In this document: one piece after another, positions 13,468-24,945 of the stretch
Layout of the letters: each line of letters starts with the position of its first letter
How positions within the stretch are numbered: the first letter of the stretch is position 1
Source: Ricinus communis
Taxonomy: Eukaryota > Streptophyta > Magnoliopsida > Malpighiales > Euphorbiaceae
Direction of reading: 5' to 3'
Length of the DNA: 64,000 bases
Assembly: GCF_019578655.1 (NCBI RefSeq)
Contig: NC_063265.1
Coordinates: forward strand, 12,682,501-12,746,500
Translations under genes and position numbers: made by a program
Notes under the pieces: generated by a model
Databases searched by the model: none
Told to the model about the DNA's origin: nothing
The model's input: the letters and a program-made list of their open reading frames with translations, nothing else

Positions 13468-13487
13468 GGGGGGGGGGGGGGGGGGGG
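13468..13487 (+). repeat. G20 homopolymer run
   Basis: Twenty consecutive G, preceded by GGGC, about 200 bases upstream of the likely TPR3 transcription start. Long G runs are rare in AT-rich plant genomes and can form G-quadruplexes. The exact length may be a sequencing artefact. Confidence 0.9.
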
Positions 13488-13689
13488 CGACTGGACGTAT
13501 GGGACGAATATTCACTAAATTTGAATATGTGGTTTCGAATCCGCGACAACGTATCGATATGACGTATTACTTATAAAATGATAACTGCATTACTGAACAT
13601 TATAAGTGCGACTACGTATCAATAACTCCAACTTCTTATCACTGATAGGTCAGTATATATGAAAGACCTCTGTACAACGCATCGAAGAT

Positions 13690-13980
13690 AGCGAGAAGTC
13701 TCTCTTTATTTTTTTTTTCTTTCTCTCTCTTGTTTATCTTCTTCTCTCTCTTCAAAGCAGCCTTTGAAAACCCTAGACGTCCTCGAATTTCGAGCTTAGT
13801 TTTGTCTAGGAAAGCTTCAAAATTTGATAAATTGAGCTCAGATTCATGCTAATTTGTGATTTATCAGTGTTTATTTTCATTTGAGTTTAAAGCTCTGAGC
13901 TTTTTTTTTTTTAAAAAAGAAAAATCTTCTAGTTATTTGGTCTCTGGATCAGCTAGTTTTGGGATTTTGGAGCTTAAAAG
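13690..13980 (+). promoter_or_regulatory. 5' leader of TPR3 with CT-rich tract and short uORF
   Basis: The roughly 290 bases before the TPR3 start begin with a long CT-rich tract (13698-13753), typical of plant 5' UTRs, and carry a telo-box-like AAACCCTAG at about 13768-13776. An upstream ATG at 13846 opens a 12-codon frame ending TGA at 13884. The transcription start and any leader intron are not established. Confidence 0.5.
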
Positions 13981-16900
13981 ATGTCTTCTTTAAGCAGAGA
14001 ATTGGTGTTTCTCATACTTCAATTCCTTGAAGAAGAGAAATTTATGGAGTCTGTGCATAAGTAAGTCCTTTTCCCTATATATATATATATATATTGAAGC
14101 TCTTGTTAGGTTCACTTGTGGAGATGAAAGCTTCTTTTGGTGAATTGAGTTTGTTTACATCTCTTAAGTCAATAGAGATTTGTATTACACTTGAGCGTAT
14201 TTTTTATTTATTTCTTTGGCCTGATTTTATGGTTTAGAGTTTTTTTTCTAATGTGTTAATTATGGACAGAATGTTGAGTTTTTTTTTTTAAAGATTATGT
14301 TTTATTTGCATATATGCAAGTTTGAAAGACATGATAGTTTCGTTTCAAGTAAAATTGTGGATGATCAACACGTGGTATAATAGTGCCAAAGGAGGGAGAC
14401 TCGAATATGGTGGGGTGCTTAACAGAGACTCTTCCTAACTGTAAAACTAGGAAAGCTCTAAACTAAGCCAGATGGTTCAGTTCTGTTGGTTGAGTGCGGA
14501 GTTTGTTGGTTGTTTTGTTCACATTATTGCTAGTTTAAGACTCAATATTTTTTCAGACATAATTTAATTAGGTAGTTAATAACTGGAAAACTTTGCTAAA
14601 TATGTTTATATATTTTCCTTCTGTAGACTTGAGAAGGACTCAGGGTTTTACTTCAACATGAAGTACTTTGAGGAAAAAGTTCAGGCTGGAGAATGGGAAG
14701 AAGTTGAAAATTACTTATCAGGATTTACTAAAGTTGATGATAACAGATACTCAATGAAGATATTCTTTGAGATCAGGAAACAGAAATATCTCGAAGCACT
14801 TGATGGGTGTGTTGAGCGTGGATTTTTTTTTCATTGACTTCTGCGTAATTTCTGTCTGTTTTGAAAAACTGTGATTCTATTCTTTCTGGTTACTGATTAC
14901 AGGCAAGATAAGGCAAAGGCTGTTGAAATTTTGGTTAGTGATTTGAAAGTATTCTCGACATTTAATGAGGAATTATACAAGGAAATCACTCAGCTTTTAA
15001 CTCTTAGCAATTTCAGGTAATTCTCTTTTATGGTAAGTTATATTGATTGTCTAGCTACGTGGAAAATTATGATGTGTCACTTTTTGATTGGTTTGGCTTC
15101 TAAGAGAATGTGGAGAACAGGAAGATTGGACATTAAAATCTGATCCGACTATTGGATTATGCAATGGACCCTAGCTCTGGTGTGCTTAATTTTATTAATT
15201 AGAAAATTGTTTCTCTTCGGAAAGCCAATTTGCCAAAACCATAATTGTGTTCTTTTTACCTTTCCCGCATTTCTCAACCGGCCAATAAGAACAACTTGTG
15301 CTGGATATGATTTTGCGTGGCATTGTCCACTTCCATAATGTGATTTATTGAATCATTTATTCACAATTATTGACTTTTTTCTGAAAAAACAGAGAAAACG
15401 AGCAGCTATCCAAATATGGAGATACGAAAACAGCTCGCAGCATAATGTTGATAGAGCTAAAAAAACTCATAGAAGCAAATCCTCTTTTCCGTGATAAGCT
15501 TGGGTTTCCTACTTTGAAGTCATCAAGATTGAGGACTCTAATTAATCAAAGGTAATGTTGACACAAGATGCATCTGTAATATTCTAATGCTTGTTATTAT
15601 AAGCGACTACTTGCTGTTTGCAGTTTAAACTGGCAGCACCAGTTATGCAAGAATCCAAGGCCAAATCCAGACATTAAGACTCTATTCACTGACCATACTT
15701 GTTCACCTCCAAATGGTCCTCTTGCTCCTGCACCTGTCAACCTTCCAGTTGCTGCTGTTGCAAAGCCTTCTGCTTATCCATCTCTTGGGGCACATGGTGT
15801 ATGTAAACCTTAGTCTTTATAGCGCAGGCTGAAGTTCTAATTTAAAGATTTTGGCTATTGAATGTTCTTGTTTTCAATTTATGCATACAGCCCTTTCCAC
15901 CAACTGCAGCAGCTGCTAATGCTGGTGCCTTAGCTGGTTGGATGGCAAATGCTTCTGCTTCTTCATCTGTTCAAGCAGCTGTTGTCACTGCATCATCCAT
16001 GCCAGTTCCACAAAATCAAGGTTTGCAAATTAGTTCAGTTGGAATTGGCATTTAAGTTGGTGGATTTTGCTTTGAAAGATATGGATAAAGCTGAAAGAGG
16101 AAAAAAGAAATAAAAAACTAGAATTTTTAGTTCACCAAACGTTGTAATGTGTAATATTTTCAATATGGTAAATGAAGAACTAAGAAGTAAAGTTTTGATT
16201 CATAAACTTTTTATCCTCTCCAGTTTCAGTCTTGAAACGGCCAAGAACACCACCAACAGCCCCGGGTATGGTTGATTATCAGAATCCTGACCATGAACAA
16301 CTGATGAAACGCTTGAGACCTGCCCAGTCTGTTGATGAGGTAATGTATTGGGACTTTCCGCCTTGTATAATTTTATGATTTTGTTATCTTTCCTTTTTCC
16401 AGTACGTCTTTGAACTGTTGTAGGGTGAATTTTGTTTCATCGTTGAAGTTGGGTAGTCTTTCTTCATTGTTTCAGGTTACATATCCGACATCTCGGCAGC
16501 AGGCATCTTGGTCTCTGGATGACCTGCCAAGGACAGTAGCTTTAACCATGCATCAAGGTTCAGCTGTCACAAGCATGGATTTTCATCCTTCTCACCAAAC
16601 ATTGCTTCTTGGTATGATGATTATCTTTTTCAGTTGTAATTTGAATTTTTTTTCAAGCCTCTCCTTTCTGACATTTGGTGTCACTTGGCCAGTTGGCTCT
16701 GCTAATGGTGAAGTTACTCTATGGGAACTTGTGCAACGGGAGAGGTTGGTTTCGAAGCCCTTCAAGATTTGGGAAATAACGTCCTGTTCACTGCAGTTTC
16801 AGGTTATATGTTATCGCTAGTATTGATTTTTATATACCATACTTGGAATTGTTTGGCTTGTAGAAGATAAATGCATCTCATTTAACACATCTGTTTCAGG

Positions 16901-19900
16901 GCTTAAGAATTTGAAGAAACGCTTGATTTGAATCCTCATATTTGAAAGTTTCTTGCAGGCTTCTTTTGTCAAAGATGCACCGGTTTCTGTCAACCGCGTT
17001 ACCTGGAGTCCTGATGGAAGTCTTGTGGGTATGTGCATGTTATCAAATAATTGGTGATTTAAGGTGTTCTTTTAGTATCTTAATCTTTCTTTCCTCTTCA
17101 GGGGCTGCATTTAATAAGCATTTGATTCACTTGTATGCTTATACTGGGTCAAGTGATCTACGCCAGCAATTAGAGGTGAACTGCTACCTGCTCATCATGT
17201 CAGGCAAAATATGTAACTGTAGCATTTACTTGCCTATCTTTTCTATGATAGATTGATGCCCATGCTGGAGGTGTTAATGACTTGGCTTTTGCTCATCCAA
17301 ACAAACAATTATGTGTGGTAACCTGTGGAGATGATAAGCTAATAAAGGTAAAAGACTAAGTTTAATTTACTGAATACTTAAATTTGAGCTTCAACATGAT
17401 CTAATGTGAGATGGAAACAGGTGTGGGATTTGGGGGGACGGAAACTGTTTAATTTTGAAGGTCACGAGGCCCCGGTTTATTCTATATGTCCTCATCACAA
17501 AGAGAACATCCAGGTATGCCAGAGAAATGAATGGCCTTATCTATTGTTTCCTTATGCTTTCACTCTCTACGAAATGATTTTGTTAATCTGACAGGGCATC
17601 TATAATTTACAATTTCTTATTGTTTAGGGCCTATCACTTCACTGTCATTAGGCCTATTACCCTGCTGCCACCATATTTTTAAACCCATAGGCGATCACTA
17701 TTAGAAGTTTATTTTAATTAATAAAATTTAAAATAAAGTTTTATTACATTGTTGGTCTGATAAGGAATTGTCTGTTGTGTGGATCAACTTGTTACTGGCA
17801 ATTTTTACTTTTTTAATTGTAATGTTAGTTAATTTGTTAAATACCTGCATAAGTGAAGATATGATTCAGTGGAATTAACTATTCTAGTTGTCCGCTTCCA
17901 GTTCATATTCTCAACTGCTATTGATGGAAAAATAAAGGCTTGGCTATATGATAATGTGGGATCTAGAGTCGACTATGATGCTCCAGGCCACTGGTGCACT
18001 ACAATGCTTTACAGTGCTGATGGTAGTAGGTGAGATCAATGAATTGTGAAGATGAATTTGTTGATTTCGTTTTCTTATTTCCTCCTTTATAATCATGAAC
18101 TAATATCTGTCATTTCTGATTCTTTCTTTCAGATTATTCTCTTGTGGAACAAGTAAAGAAGGGGATTCTTTCCTAGTTGAATGGAACGAAAGTGAAGGAG
18201 CAATAAAAAGACATTATGCTGGATTTAGAAAGAAATCAACAGCAGGTGTGGTGCAGTTCGATACCACACAAAATCATTTTTTGGCTGCAGGTGAAGATGG
18301 ACAGATAAAGTTTTGGGATATGGATAACACCAATGTACTTACAAGCATTGATGCAGATGGTGGACTACCGGTTAGTTATTTGTTTAATTTTGTTGCTCTT
18401 TGGGGGATGCATATTCTTTTAAAATTTACATGCTTGTATATATCAATTGCTTCAGAGCCTTCCTCGCCTCAGATTCAATAAGGAAGGAAATCTACTTGCT
18501 GTTACTACCGCAGATAATGGGTTCAAGATAATTGCAAATGCTGCTGGTCTCAGAGCACTGAGAGCAGTAGAAACTCCAGGTTTTGAAGCATTAAGATCAC
18601 CGATAGAATCGGCTGCTATCAAGGTTACACCTTCTTTTTCATGGGTTTTCTCCTCTAAAAGTTATTTAAATTCTGAAATTGTTGGGAATGTTTCTGCCTA
18701 CTGAACAGGTTTCCGGTGCTTCTGGTGTTGCAAACATTAGTCCAGTCAATCTGAAAGTGGAAAGGAGCTCTCCTGTCAGGCCTTCTCCTATTCTTGTAAA
18801 GCAATTATTCAATATTGATTTTATTTTTTTGTTTCTTTTTAGATACTATGTGGCATTATTTAGATGTATTAGTTTTATTATTAGTTTAAGTTTGTAAGCA
18901 AGCAATATCACTTATTGGATGGTGGCTTCTTAGTTTCTAGTTAAATCATGTCTGTGAAAAATGGCATTTAATATTTTTATTTTATTTTAGTTTTTTCTTG
19001 CGTTTCCTAAATTATGATTTCAAAAAAGCAGCCTATGAAAAATTCCTTAACAGAATAAGGAGAAAATAGAAAACCAAAAGCTGTGCCAAACTGGGCCTTA
19101 GTAAGTGTGATTGGGACATTATTCCTCCATCTAGAGTGAACAAAGTAACCCTATTTTTACGGTGTCCAGTTTATGATGGTCTTACTGCTTAAAAAAGTAT
19201 CTTCTGTTTGTTATTGTGAATTACTGCAGTTTGGTTCATTCATTAGCAAAGAGTTGACTAAACTTCTTTTGGCTTTCTTATTTAAGAATGGAGTTGATCC
19301 CATGAGTAGAAGCATGGAAAAGCCGAGAACTGTGGATGATGTAATTGATAAAACAAAGCCATGGCAGTTGGCTGAAATTGTAGAACCTGACGAATGCAGA
19401 TTAGTTACTTTGCCTGACAGCACAGATTCTTCCAGCAAGGTTTACTAACTTTGATTATTTAAATTTATTGCGTGATTTTCTATCCAATAGTGTTACAGTC
19501 ATGTCATTCATGTCCAGGTTGTTAGACTTTTATATACAAATTCTGGTGTTGGCATTTTGGCTCTTGGGTCAAATGGTATTCAAAAGCTCTGGAAGTGGGC
19601 ACGCAGTGATCAGAATCCAAGTGGAAAGGTAATCTTTCTAAGAATAGCCGATATGATGATTTGCAGTCTCCGTCTTCCCCTTTTCTTTTTCCCCTCAATT
19701 CTTTCCCTAGCTTGTTCATCTTTGAGTTTCTTATATTGCTAAATGGTGTCTGAAGTTGTCAGTGTTTAAAGGCCACTGCCGGTGCCGTTCCGCAGCATTG
19801 GCAACCAAACAGTGGTCTTCTTATGGCTAATGATGTCTCAGGTGTTAACCTTGAAGAAGCAGTTCCATGCATAGCACTTTCAAAGAATGACTCATATGTA

Positions 19901-21753
19901 ATGTCAGCTGCTGGAGGAAAGGTTTCACTCTTTAACATGATGACATTCAAGGTATATATACAATATATTGCAAATTTTGTTTTTATAATTGTCAGTTTTA
20001 AGTTTTGACACTGAATTCTTGGTCTGCAGGTTATGACAACATTCATGTCTCCTCCTCCTGCCTCAACCTTCCTAGCATTCCATCCTCAAGATAATAACAT
20101 CATAGCCATTGGAATGGAGGATTCAACTATCCATATCTACAATGTTAGAGTGGATGAGGTGATTACTTGCTTTAAAATGTTTTAACAATATGTCCACCCC
20201 AGCAATTGAACTAATATCTCTTCTTTGTATTTCTAGGTGAAATCAAAATTGAAGGGTCACCAGAAGAGAATAACTGGTTTAGCTTTTTCCACCAATCTTA
20301 ATATTCTGGTTTCATCGGGTGCCGATGCTCAAGTAAGTGGGACACGTGCTTCTCTGCTATTTTATCTAGCTTTTCTTTGAGTTTAGCTGAACTATTAAAT
20401 TAGACACGCAACTAATGCCTAATCAAGAAGTGTTGGTGTGCATGCACATACACAAACAAGTTTGTCTGATTACCACCACTCTGAGAAGGCATCTTTATCT
20501 TTCATCTATTCTCTTCTTCATGTCAACGATAATCCAATCACAGTGAGGTACATAGATATTTGTTTTCTATGTTTGGCATCCATTTGCTATCTTCACTTGT
20601 ATAAGCAGTCAGTATTTATGTCATTGTCCTGGATAGTACTGATATGGTAGGGGTAAGAGTGACTTTCTGTTTTTAGGGTTCATGGTAGTAAATTGTCTAG
20701 TTCTCTTGGGGCTCGAGTCATAGTAATCTTGAGATATCTGGACATTTTTCATTCAACTCCTAGTCGTCATGTTCTCCTATCTACCATAGTATTCTTCTCT
20801 TTATTGAGTCTTGTATGTAATGGCTTATTCGCCTATTAGCTTTTTGGAAGTTTTCATTTCTTATGGTACCAGACTGCCGATTGATGTGATAACTATTTCT
20901 TACAGCTTTGTGTTTGGAGTATTGACACATGGGAGAAAAGGAAATCATTTACAATTCAAATTCCAGCAGGAAAGGCACCTACCGGGGTAACCCGAGTACA
21001 ATTCCACTCTGATCAGACCCGCTTACTGGTGGTTCATGAGACCCAGTTAGCAATATATGATGCCTCCAAAATGGATCGCATTCGGCAGGTAGGAGTTTGA
21101 TCTAAATATTTGACATTCAGCAGCATCTAGAAGATTTGTTTATGATGTTAATGTAAATTTTTTAAAAATTTCAGTGGGTACCACAAGATGCGATGTCTGC
21201 ACCTATATCTTATGCAGCATACTCCTGCAACAGCCAATTGATTTTTGCGTCCTTTCGTGATGGTAACATTGGGGTGTTTGATGCTGATAGCCTGAGACTA
21301 AGGTGCCGTATTGCTCCATCAGCATACTTATCACCGGCTGTCTTGAATGGGTACGTGGTATTGAACTGTCTTCTCAAGTTGTTACCTTTGCTCCTTCATC
21401 CAATTAGTATTCATCCAACATCATATTTGAACCATGTCAAACCATTGACTAATTTCTCTGCATTTTAACCCTTCATTTTTGTGAGATTATGTTGATTATT
21501 GTTTGATGAAACATTTATGGGTGCATTATTTTGCAGAAGCCAATCCATTTACCCTCTTGTTGTGGCTGCACATCCTCATGAGACCAACCAATTAGCTGTA
21601 GGGTTGACAGATGGCTCCGTCAAGGTGATGGAACCCAAAGCATCAGATGGAAAATGGGGAACAAGTCCGCCGGTGGATAACGGGATACTCAATGGCAGGA
21701 CGACCTCATCATCCACTACAAGTAACCACACACCAGATCAGTTACAGAGATAA
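13981..21753 (+). CDS. TPR3: TOPLESS-related transcriptional co-repressor (TPR3 type)
   Basis: Twenty-five exons: 13981-14060, 14627-14806, 14903-15016, 15393-15551, 15624-15798, 15891-16020, 16224-16339, 16476-16611, 16693-16802, 16959-17028, 17102-17175, 17252-17347, 17421-17513, 17902-18029, 18133-18370, 18456-18623, 18709-18795, 19287-19439, 19518-19628, 19772-19951, 20030-20158, 20237-20332, 20906-21088, 21175-21350, 21537-21753. All introns are GT-AG. The sum is 3399 nt, an uninterrupted 1132-residue protein, usual for the family. Domains: LisH (MSSLSRELVFLILQFLEEEK) and CTLH in residues 1-95, CRA-like region to about 200, Pro-rich linker (KRPRTPPTAPG), then WD40 repeats to the end. TOPLESS proteins bind EAR motifs of Aux/IAA, JAZ-NINJA and other repressors through the N-terminal domain and recruit histone deacetylases in the nucleus. 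KRPRTPP and the tail TSNHTPDQLQR point to TPR3 rather than TPL, TPR1 or TPR2. Candidate poly(A) signal AATAAA at 21992. Confidence 0.96.
14078..14094. repeat. (TA)n tract in TPR3 intron 1
   Basis: Short perfect AT/TA dinucleotide run in the first intron. Confidence 0.8.
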
Positions 21754-22422
21754 AATTCCTTGTATTCTATTTCTTAGTTTGCATCTGTAATTTACCGACA
21801 TAGAAATTAGGTTCCTAGTCCCTATATGTCCCTTATCAAAGGTAAGTTCGGACATGAATGATTAGAGATATACTCATTCTTGTATACTAATGTCTAGTTA
21901 GCTGTAGTTATTTAATTTTTTTTCTGTTGTCCCTCCTCGAGTGACATGCTCGTTCAAACAGTTATTGTATTGATAATTTGTTTCGCCTTCAAATAAAACT
22001 CAAATTGCGATTGTGATTCCCTGGTATTGGTCATTTGAGTATCTACTAAGTGTTAAATGTAAAACGAAAATGTAAAACTGGCGTGAGGAATTGCTTTTTC
22101 GCTACATTTTTTTTATGTGCATTGAATGGAGAAGGGGGACAAAGAAACCCCACTTGTTTCTCTTTTTGAAATGTTTTAAGATGGATTTGCCATCTACAAT
22201 TATCTGTCAGCTAACAGCATAAATTTGATGAAAAGAAAAGTTGCGAGTGCTCAGAAAGCTGGTGATGGGTTGAGTGGAATGCATTGAATTTCTAGTATCA
22301 AACTGTTGTCATCTCACATCAAATGCTGTTAATACATGCTTCCCCAAGTGGAACTCAACTGAGCTAACAGGATTAAACACATGAAAACACATAAAGGCAT
22401 AAATCCCTATAAAAATTATAAA
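21754..22422. other. 3' flanks of two convergent genes
   Basis: Between the TPR3 stop and the stop of the unknown minus-strand gene. It holds the TPR3 3' UTR (candidate AATAAA at 21992-21997) and the downstream part of the opposite gene. No further gene seen. Confidence 0.6.
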
Positions 22423-23247
22423 TCATGGAATGATATCTGGTAACAAAACCCCATCTTTATCATACTGAAGAGTACCAGAATTATTGAGTGGCCTGCACTT
22501 CCCTCCCATTAAGATCCTCTTCTTGCACAGCTCCACTCCACCACCTCTGTCTTCCCATTCTGATTTCCTTCCACTTTCCATTCTTATTAAAGACTCACAT
22601 TCATCCCTATCTTCGCTTCTTGATTTTCTTCTGCTTCCCATCTTCGTTAACGAATGAGCCATCTTCAATTTTTGCTTAGTGGTCAGTATTCTCGATGGAA
22701 CTCTAGGCAGGCTGTGCGTACTTCCTTGTCTTCCCATTATTTCTGCAACTCTGCCAGTTGAGCTACAACTGTTTTGGCTATTAAATCTAAAACTACTTCT
22801 AGTGCTGCTAAAACTAGTGCTAGTGCTAAGACTGCTGTTGATATCAATTTTGTTGATTTTAACTCTCATGCAATTGAAGCTGCAGCTTTTCTTGTGGAAA
22901 AATCTCGATAAAGATGATGACCCTGCTTTGCTTGGCTTCTTGTTGTTTGCTTTCTTCTCCATATTTGCTTTTCTTTGCTCTTCGTTTTCAGTCTCCAAAA
23001 TTTTCCTAAATGGACTCGTCCCATCAGATTCAGTCCTTTTCAAAAGTTGCGACTCTGCTGAACTAGAATGATTACTGTCATCATCATTTCTTGGAACCTC
23101 TGTAGAGTGAGATTTAGGTAATGATTTCTTGCTGCTGCTAAAGACACTAGAGAAAATCAAGCTAACCCTCTTTGAAATATACCATTTCTTTTTCTTCTTT
23201 TTGGTGTGATCACCATTGCCATAATAACCACTGCTTCTTTCCTGCAT
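22423..23247 (-). CDS. Ser/Lys-rich plant protein of unknown function, 274 aa
   Basis: Single uninterrupted frame on the minus strand, ATG 23247 to TGA 22423, 274 residues. It has a basic stretch near the N-terminus (HTKKKKKKWYISKR, residues 14-27) that could be a nuclear-localisation or nucleic-acid-binding patch. Ser-rich low-complexity middle segments follow (about 37-70 and 135-165), then several MG/ES-RRKS/GRKS-E repeats (about 203-235) and a distinctive C-terminus, CKKRILMGGKCRPLNNSG followed by LQYDKDGVLLPDIIP. I recall proteins in other dicots that share this ending, but no function or named domain. There is no signal peptide or membrane segment. It is convergent with TPR3 and divergent from eIF3a. 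The coding call rests on frame length, codon-like composition and the recalled C-terminal motif. Confidence 0.8.
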   Translation of the reverse strand: MQERSSGYYGNGDHTKKKKKKWYISKRVSLIFSSVFSSSKKSLPKSHSTEVPRNDDDSNHSSSAESQLLKRTESDGTSPFRKILETENEEQRKANMEKKANNKKPSKAGSSSLSRFFHKKSCSFNCMRVKINKIDINSSLSTSTSFSSTRSSFRFNSQNSCSSTGRVAEIMGRQGSTHSLPRVPSRILTTKQKLKMAHSLTKMGSRRKSRSEDRDECESLIRMESGRKSEWEDRGGGVELCKKRILMGGKCRPLNNSGTLQYDKDGVLLPDIIP

Positions 23248-23339
23248 GATCTTGGCTAACAGTTTTGGAATCTTGAATCTAATCCTGGGTTGTGTAATGG
23301 GAGCAGCTGAATTTGCAGTTGCTAATTGCCATTGATATT

Positions 23340-24400
23340 AGCCATAAAGAAAAGAAGAAACTGAAACATCATGGTTTCTGAAATGTGAGGGAACTATAAA
23401 ACGTGGATTAAGGAGTCCTTCATTTGTGGGATTCATGCACTGTGTTTCCATTTTTTTGGCTCTCTTGCTTATTAAATGGAAATGAAATGGAGGGGTTAAT
23501 CAGTAAATTAATGGTGATGCAGTTGCGAGGATATAAGATTAGGCTGCTTAAAATTTGATTCTAATCCAATTACCACTACTTCCTTCCTTTGAACGATATC
23601 ATAAATCATATAGTCGTCTTCATTTTAATCTATCTATATATATTAGTTTCTGATATTTAAATTTTTTCTGACACGCACGTAAATTTTTTTATTTTTATAT
23701 ATATACTATTTTTCACACATAGAATTTAAGCTCACATATAATTTTATAATTTTGTAATTTTTCTATTAATTTATTAATTAATAAGTTACATTCCAAGTTA
23801 AACACTCATTATAATCCTAAAAAATAATATATTACTATAAATTAATTTTTTAATTAAATAATAATTATTCTAAAAAATAGTATTATTAATTATATTTTAA
23901 TATTATATTAATTAAAAAATTACTTTTCTAATTAGATAATGATTATAATTATAAAAAATAATATTTTTAATTAATATTATTAATAAATTAATTTTAAATA
24001 TATAATAATTTTTAATTTTAAAATATAGTAATATCAATTATCTTGATAATATTAATTTATATAATATTAGAATTAATAAATAAAAATTACTCTCTATCTA
24101 GTTATTATTTAATGGAAGGATAAAGCACTCTCTATCTGTACAATTATAAGACGCACAAATTAAAATTACACAAAAAATTTTCTTAATTTTAAATAAGATT
24201 CAATTTTTTTAGCACTATTTTTATATGGACAGAGAAATTGTTGTGTACAAAAGTGTTTAATAAAACAGACATGTATCAAGTGATTTTGGATTTTCTGTTT
24301 TCAAAAATGTTAAATAGCCTAAGTTTTTTTTTTTGTTTTGCCTTTTTTGGAACCCTTATTACTATTATTTAACTGTGATAATTTTTTATCCAATTTTATT
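23340..24400. other. Very AT-rich spacer between unknown gene and eIF3a
   Basis: About 1 kb dominated by TAAT/ATTA repeats (densest at 23640-24120). No gene or transposon terminus recognised. It separates two divergent promoters. Confidence 0.6.
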
Positions 24401-24429
24401 TATACGGGCTTAGGTCAATAGAGCTATTT

Positions 24430-24538
24430 TGGGCCGAATCAGAGAAATTTTCTCATCAATAAAAATCTCCTTAAGCCCAGAAAGGGGAAACCATCATAAA
24501 ATATAAGGCCCAGAATCTAAGCCTGAAACAAACCCTAA
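24430..24538 (+). promoter_or_regulatory. eIF3a promoter: three site II elements and a telo-box
   Basis: TGGGCC at 24430-24435, AGCCCA (TGGGCT on the other strand) at 24474-24479 and GGCCCA at 24507-24512 are followed by a telo-box AAACCCTAA at 24530-24538. The combination of TGGGCY site II motifs with a telo-box just before the start is the established promoter signature of plant ribosomal-protein and translation-factor genes, which fits eIF3a downstream. The transcription start is probably within 24540-24600. Confidence 0.7.
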
Positions 24539-24627
24539 AACCAAGTTTTTAGCTCTTCTTCTCTCCTAGAGAGAGCGGCACTCTCTTCTTCTGTCTTTCG
24601 CATTTGCATCTGTAATCTGCTGATAAG

Positions 24628-24924
24628 GTAATTTAGCTCCTTCTTTTGTTCCCTCGATCAATAATAGAATGCATCATGAATTTTTTTAATTCTTTTTTTT
24701 TCTTGTTTTAGTTGGATTTGTATTTTGTATTGGTGCCTATTACGTTTTTACGTGTTCGGTTCTAGTTTTTTTTTTTTTAAAAAAATTGACTAGTGTGTCT
24801 ATCCGTTTGGTTTCGTAGTCTGTCAGATTATTTTAGTTTATTTTTATTGTCGATTTTTTCCCACTGTCTTATTTTTTGTGATGCCTTTTTGATTTGAAGT
24901 TTTTGTGCTTGTTCCTCTGAGCAG
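24628..24924 (+). other. Probable leader intron of eIF3a
   Basis: A good donor (AAG before GTAATT at 24628) and acceptor (TGAGCAG ending 24924) flank a T-rich stretch within the 5' leader, 22 bases before the start codon. After removal no upstream ATG is left in the leader. Inferred from splice-site match only. Confidence 0.55.
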
Positions 24925-24945
24925 GTCTAAAATTTTGTTGTTGCG

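Noticed and set aside
13525..13550. GGTTTCGAATCC similar to a tRNA T-loop
   Set aside because: The loop has one base too many and there is no acceptor or anticodon arm upstream.
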